NCBI RefSeq assembly: GCF_003584165.1
Contig: NZ_QXFJ01000030.1
Span: forward strand, 682,001 to 746,000
Reading direction: 5' to 3'
DNA from: Flagellimonas aequoris
GTDB taxonomy: Bacteria; Bacteroidota; Bacteroidia; Flavobacteriales; Flavobacteriaceae
Length of the DNA stretch: 64,000 nt
The notes below the pieces were generated by a model. It was not told the origin of the DNA. It saw only the letters and a list, made by a program, of their open reading frames with translations, and ran no database searches. This document shows positions 60,837 through 64,000 of this stretch, one piece after another. The position numbers and the translations under genes were made by a program. The number at the start of each line of letters is the position of its first letter. Positions within the stretch are counted from its first letter, which is position 1.

Positions 60837-62096
60837 TTATTCTCCCATCGCAGCAGAAACCGCTGCGGACAATCGCTTGTAGGTTCCATTTTCCAAACGC
60901 TCACGGATGGATGAAAAGGCATCCAAGGTTTCTGAAATATCCTCCATCGTATGTGTGGCCGTCGGTATCAAACGCAACAGGATCAATCCTTTTGGAATTA
61001 CCGGATATACCACAATGGAGCAGAAAATTCCATGATTCTCCCGAAGGTCTTTTACCAAGGCCATGGCCTCGGGAATACTTCCATTCAAATAAACAGGCGT
61101 AACGCAACTGGTAGTGGTTCCAATATCAAAACCACGCTCCTTAAGACCGTTTTGAAGAGCATTCACGTTTTCCCATAGTTTTGCCTTCAATTCTGGCATG
61201 GTACGGAGCATATCCAAACGTTTCAAGGCTCCTTTCACATACACCATGGGAAGGGATTTCGCGAACATCTGAGACCTCAGGTTGTATTTCAAATACTCCA
61301 CAATCTCTTTATCAGCAGCTACAAAAGCTCCTATACCTGCCATGGATTTGGCAAAAGTGGCCAAGTACACATCGATTTCATCCTGAACGCCTTGCTCCTC
61401 TCCTGCTCCGGCACCGGTTTTACCCAAGGTTCCAAAGCCGTGCGCATCATCCACCAAAAACCTGAACTTGTATTTTTTCTTCAGGGCAACAATTTCTTTC
61501 AGAATACCTTGCTCCCCACGCATACCAAATACCCCTTCGGAAATCACAAGGATACCACCACCGGTCTCATTGGCCATTTTGGTGGCACGCTCCAAGTTTT
61601 TCTCCAAACTTTCTGGATCATTGTGTTTGAAGGTGAAACGCTTGCCCATGTGCAAACGTACCCCATCAATAATACAGGCGTGGCAATCCACATCGTAAAC
61701 AATAATATCATCTTTGGAAACCAGGGCGTCGATTACGGACATAAACCCTTGGTACCCGAAGTTCAATAGGTAAGCCGCTTGTTTGTGTACAAAAGCAGCC
61801 AGTTCTTTTTCCAATTGTTCGTGGTAATCGGTATGTCCGCTCATCATACGGGCACCCATGGGGTAAGCAGCTCCATGTTCCGTGGCGGCTTCACCGTCCA
61901 CTTTTTTAATTTCCGGTCGATTTGCAAGACCCAGATAGTCATTGATACTCCACGTTATGACATCCTTTCCTTGGAACTTCATGCGGTTGGAAATGGGTCC
62001 TTCCAATTTCGGGAATACAAAATATCCTTCGGCTTGTGACGCCCATTTTCCCAACGGTCCCTTGTTCTCAATGATTCTATCAAATAAATCTCTCAT
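60837..62096 (-). CDS. capB: Alpha-oxoamine synthase: serine palmitoyltransferase-like, candidate cysteate acyltransferase
   Basis: 419 residues. PLP-dependent fatty acyl transferase of the alpha-oxoamine synthase family, with the PLP lysine K250 in LATFAKSMAGIGAF, H139 in DVDCHACIIDGV, the D217-D-A-H-G motif and GHTDYHEQLEKELAAF. In Bacteroidota such enzymes condense an acyl-ACP or acyl-CoA with serine (sphingolipids) or with cysteate (capnine-type sulfonolipids). The gene directly upstream encodes a cysteine-synthase-like enzyme, the arrangement of capA-capB in capnine producers as I recall the literature, so I favour cysteate. The sequence alone does not separate the two substrates. It has its own promoter candidate. 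Confidence 0.85.
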   Translation of the reverse strand: MRDLFDRIIENKGPLGKWASQAEGYFVFPKLEGPISNRMKFQGKDVITWSINDYLGLANRPEIKKVDGEAATEHGAAYPMGARMMSGHTDYHEQLEKELAAFVHKQAAYLLNFGYQGFMSVIDALVSKDDIIVYDVDCHACIIDGVRLHMGKRFTFKHNDPESLEKNLERATKMANETGGGILVISEGVFGMRGEQGILKEIVALKKKYKFRFLVDDAHGFGTLGKTGAGAGEEQGVQDEIDVYLATFAKSMAGIGAFVAADKEIVEYLKYNLRSQMFAKSLPMVYVKGALKRLDMLRTMPELKAKLWENVNALQNGLKERGFDIGTTTSCVTPVYLNGSIPEAMALVKDLRENHGIFCSIVVYPVIPKGLILLRLIPTATHTMEDISETLDAFSSIRERLENGTYKRLSAAVSAAMGE

Positions 62097-62119
62097 CTAC
62101 CTAAAATTTTATTCAATTG

Positions 62120-62151
62120 CAAAAGTATATATTTTTACGTTGCTCGCACAA
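62120..62151 (-). promoter_or_regulatory. Promoter candidate of the alpha-oxoamine synthase gene
   Basis: On the minus strand TTG (62149-62151), 21-base spacer, TACTTTTG (62120-62127), giving a leader of about 20 bases before the ATG at 62096. Confidence 0.5.
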
Positions 62152-62165
62152 CGAATTTTTAGCAT

Positions 62166-62195
62166 AAAAAAACGGCAATGTTTTGCATTGCCGTT
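62166..62195 (-). terminator. Intrinsic terminator between capA-like and capB-like genes
   Basis: On the minus strand AACGGCAATG and CATTGCCGTT arms around a five-base loop, followed by five T residues in addition to the stem's own T's. It ends the upstream gene and separates the two genes into partly independent transcription units. Confidence 0.8.
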
Positions 62196-62220
62196 CCTTA
62201 ATATTATCGCGAAGTATTCA

Positions 62221-63261
62221 TTACTTGATGTATTCTATTTTTTCTGGTACTTCCGCATCTTGGATATCAAAAAAGCCTTGATTGTCCATCCATTCATTGC
62301 TGTAGACCTTGCTCATATAACGTGAACCGTGATCGGGGAATACCACTACTACATTGCTGTTGGCAGTGAATTCACCTTCGGTATCCAATTGGTACAAGGC
62401 CTGCATGGCGGCACCACTAGTGTACCCTGCAAAAATACCTTCAGTATGAGCCAATTTACGGGCCATATGGGCACTCTCACCATCGGTCACCTTTATATAA
62501 CGGTCAATGCTATTAAAGTCAGTAGCTGATGGAATCAGGTTTTTACCCAATCCTTCTATACGGTAGGGATACACCTCATTATGGTCGAATTCACCTGTTT
62601 CGTGGTATTTTTTCAATACGGAACCATAGGCATCAACACCTAAAACCTTTACATTCGGATTCTGCTCTTTGAGATAGCGGGCAATACCGGAAATGGTACC
62701 ACCGGTTCCGCTACAGGCAACCAAATGTGTAATCTGGCCATTGGTCTGTTCCCAAATTTCAGGACCTGTGGTCTTGTAGTGGGCATCAATGTTCAGTTCA
62801 TTAAAGTATTGGTTGATGTAGATGGAATTATCTGTTTCACTGTGCAGGCGCTTGGCCACTTCATAGTACGATCGTGGATCGTCTGCGCTTACGTGTGCCG
62901 GGCAAACATATACCTTAGCTCCCATGGAGCGAAGCATATCAATCTTGTCCGGTGAGGATTTGGAGCTAACGGCCAAAATACATTTGTAACCTTTAACAAT
63001 GCTCACCATGGCCAGACTAAAACCTGTGTTCCCAGAAGTAGTTTCTATAATGGTACTACCTGGTTGAAGGATACCTTTTCTTTCGGCTTCCTCAATAATG
63101 TGGATCGCAATTCTGTCCTTTGAGGAATGCCCAGGATTGAAGGCTTCCAGTTTGGCGTAGAAGTTTCCGGTAAGTGGGGCTGTAATCTTGTTAAGCTTGA
63201 CTAAGGGGGTACTTCCAATTAGGTCTAGGATACTGCTATAAGCATTTATCTGTTTCTTCAT
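62221..63261 (-). CDS. capA: PLP-dependent cysteine-synthase-like enzyme, candidate cysteate synthase
   Basis: 346 residues of the fold-type II (beta) PLP family. The PLP lysine is K48 in [14 protein letters not shown], and the phosphate-binding loop is [13 protein letters not shown] (76-88). [18 protein letters not shown] binds the substrate side. It could be an O-acetylserine or O-phosphoserine sulfhydrylase, a cystathionine beta-synthase, or a cysteate synthase that adds sulfite to phosphoserine. Its place directly upstream of a serine-palmitoyltransferase-like gene favours the last (inference). The mRNA would start with a hairpin (63277-63311). Confidence 0.85.
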   Translation of the reverse strand: MKKQINAYSSILDLIGSTPLVKLNKITAPLTGNFYAKLEAFNPGHSSKDRIAIHIIEEAERKGILQPGSTIIETTSGNTGFSLAMVSIVKGYKCILAVSSKSSPDKIDMLRSMGAKVYVCPAHVSADDPRSYYEVAKRLHSETDNSIYINQYFNELNIDAHYKTTGPEIWEQTNGQITHLVACSGTGGTISGIARYLKEQNPNVKVLGVDAYGSVLKKYHETGEFDHNEVYPYRIEGLGKNLIPSATDFNSIDRYIKVTDGESAHMARKLAHTEGIFAGYTSGAAMQALYQLDTEGEFTANSNVVVVFPDHGSRYMSKVYSNEWMDNQGFFDIQDAEVPEKIEYIK

Positions 63262-63276
63262 AACTGGTATTAGGTA

Positions 63277-63311
63277 GGGAACATTTTTCTAAAGATAAGA
63301 AAATTGTTCCC
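63277..63311 (-). promoter_or_regulatory. Leader hairpin or operator before the capA-like gene
   Basis: Two 13-base arms (GGGAACAATTTTC and GAAAAATGTTCCC on the minus strand) match at 12 of 13 positions around a nine-base loop. The outer arm begins three bases after the -7 element at 63314-63321, at or near the predicted transcript start. It could be a 5'-end hairpin that protects the mRNA or an operator covering the start site. Confidence 0.55.
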
Positions 63312-63313
63312 TG

Positions 63314-63321
63314 CAAAAGTA
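63314..63321 (-). promoter_or_regulatory. Promoter -7 element for the capA-like gene
   Basis: Minus-strand TACTTTTG matches TAnnTTTG. The -33 position would fall near the 3' end of the upstream S9 peptidase gene; only a poorly spaced TTG is seen there. Confidence 0.45.
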
Positions 63322-63332
63322 ATATTTTATTT

Positions 63333-64000
63333 TTAAAGGGCTTTTCCTTCAAGGTCTAAAATAAAGGCATACTCTTTGGCGGTCTCCTTCAAAGCCTCGA
63401 AACGTCCGGATGCACCGCCATGCCCGGCATCCATATTGGTATCCAAAAACAACTGGTTATCGTCTGTTTTATACTCCCTCAACTTAGCCACCCACTTGGC
63501 CGGCTCCCAATATTGTACCTGGGAATCGTGCAAACCAGTGGAAACATATAAGTTCGGGTAGGCCTTGGCCTCCACATTGTCATATGGGGAATACGATTTG
63601 ATATAATCATAGTATTCCTTGTCATTGGGATTGCCCCATTCGTCATATTCTCCCGTGGTCAAAGGAATGGTATCATCCAACATGGTGGTCACCACATCCA
63701 CAAAAGGTACGGCAGCAATGACACCGTGATACAGTTCCGGGGCCATGTTGATGACGGCCCCCATCAAAAGCCCACCTGCAGACCCTCCCATGGCATACAA
63801 ATGTTCCGGGCTGGTATATTTTTGTTCAATCAGGAATTTGGAAACATCGATGAAATCGGTAAACGTATTCTTTTTGGTCAACAGTTTTCCGTCCTCATAC
63901 CAAGGTCTGCCCAAATACTCTCCTCCCCTAATGTGGGCAATGGCATATACAAAGCCACGATCCAACAAACTCAAACGTACCGAAGAAAAATACGGGTCAA
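63333..64000 (-). CDS. S9 family peptidase, oligopeptidase B-like (5' part outside window)
   Basis: The minus-strand frame is open to the window edge, giving 222 codons of the C-terminal catalytic domain. The segment [20 protein letters not shown] and then [18 protein letters not shown] is typical of prolyl oligopeptidase/oligopeptidase B. The nucleophile Ser is in [17 protein letters not shown], the Asp in the ADA-like region before [16 protein letters not shown], and the His in [17 protein letters not shown]. Full-length members are about 680-720 residues with a beta-propeller domain, which is missing here because the gene continues past the window. Serine peptidase for short peptides. Confidence 0.93.
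   Translation of the reverse strand, partial: DPYFSSVRLSLLDRGFVYAIAHIRGGEYLGRPWYEDGKLLTKKNTFTDFIDVSKFLIEQKYTSPEHLYAMGGSAGGLLMGAVINMAPELYHGVIAAVPFVDVVTTMLDDTIPLTTGEYDEWGNPNDKEYYDYIKSYSPYDNVEAKAYPNLYVSTGLHDSQVQYWEPAKWVAKLREYKTDDNQLFLDTNMDAGHGGASGRFEALKETAKEYAFILDLEGKAL

Noticed and set aside
60837..62096. Calling the enzyme glycine C-acetyltransferase (kbl) or BioF
   Set aside because: It is longer than those at 419 residues, and its neighbour is a cysteine-synthase-like gene, which fits the sphingolipid/sulfonolipid branch better. The exact substrate stays open.
1..64000. tRNA, rRNA, CRISPR, prophage or insertion-sequence genes
   Set aside because: Scanning both strands I saw no cloverleaf-like gene, no regularly spaced repeat array, and no transposase, integrase or phage structural gene.

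Overview
The window reads as an ordinary chromosomal segment of a marine Flavobacteriaceae (Bacteroidota), most likely from the Muricauda/Maribacter/Robiginitalea neighbourhood (inference from protein style and a roughly low-40s percent GC appearance, not from any search). Supporting signs are the flavobacterial promoter pattern (TTTG or TTG, then 20-23 bases, then TAnnTTTG) at many gene starts, the DUF4834-YfhO-glycosyltransferase-flippase operon, a BatA-family protein followed by a dihydroorotase-like gene, TonB receptors with a CarboxypepD-reg-like domain, weak ribosome binding sites, and frequent ATGA or TAATG overlaps. I see no tRNA or rRNA gene, insertion sequence, prophage, CRISPR array or origin. 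The first gene (proline dehydrogenase) and the last (S9 peptidase) are cut by the window ends.

Layout. 1-7.4 kb: proline dehydrogenase, aroB, a DinB-fold protein, an Lrp/AsnC regulator, an M14 peptidase, an XRE regulator with palindromes upstream, a lipoprotein, TerC and a fatty acid hydroxylase. 7.5-14.9 kb (mostly minus): topoisomerase IV parC-parE, an EamA transporter, ychF, a 42-residue membrane peptide and a ferredoxin. 14.9-19.2 kb (plus): acyl-CoA reductase, serC, a four-helix-bundle (23S-IVS type) gene bounded by inverted repeats, serA and a DUF937 protein. 19.2-27.7 kb: lipoprotein and membrane proteins, a probable metal-uptake TonB receptor with a His-rich loop, folE-msrA, a LolD-type ATPase, a TIGR02757 protein, an AT-rich orphan and an ArsR/AHSA1 pair. 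27.7-35.6 kb: Gfo/Idh/MocA oxidoreductase, S10 peptidase, SGNH hydrolase, an unusual TolB-TPR protein, a second fatty acid hydroxylase and a glycosyltransferase.

35.7-45 kb: the compact run BatA-type protein, metal-ligand-deficient dihydroorotase homologue, small membrane protein and esterase, ended by a cluster of five palindrome-type repeats; then a PhnP-like metallo-hydrolase, a conserved 483-residue protein of unknown role, bcp, an endonuclease III with no cysteines, a small protein and an ECF-type sigma factor. 45-54.8 kb: uvrA, an Arg/Tyr-rich secreted protein and the minus-strand surface-polysaccharide operon. 54.9-60.8 kb: outer-membrane and small accessory proteins. 60.8-63.3 kb: two PLP enzymes on the minus strand, a serine-palmitoyltransferase-like acyltransferase and a cysteine-synthase-like enzyme, which together fit the capnine (sulfonolipid) pathway genes capB and capA.

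The main functional themes are serine and lipid chemistry (serC/serA supplying phosphoserine and serine, the capA/capB-like pair, acyl-CoA reductase, two di-iron hydroxylases), envelope and polysaccharide biogenesis, and DNA maintenance (topoisomerase IV, nth, uvrA). The items I rate most worth a second look are the capA/capB pair with its leader hairpin and internal terminator, the IVS-like element inside the serC-serA operon, the TolB-TPR protein with an actinobacterial-style C-terminal domain, the dihydroorotase homologue lacking its HxH metal ligands, and the repeat cluster at 39.9-40.2 kb.
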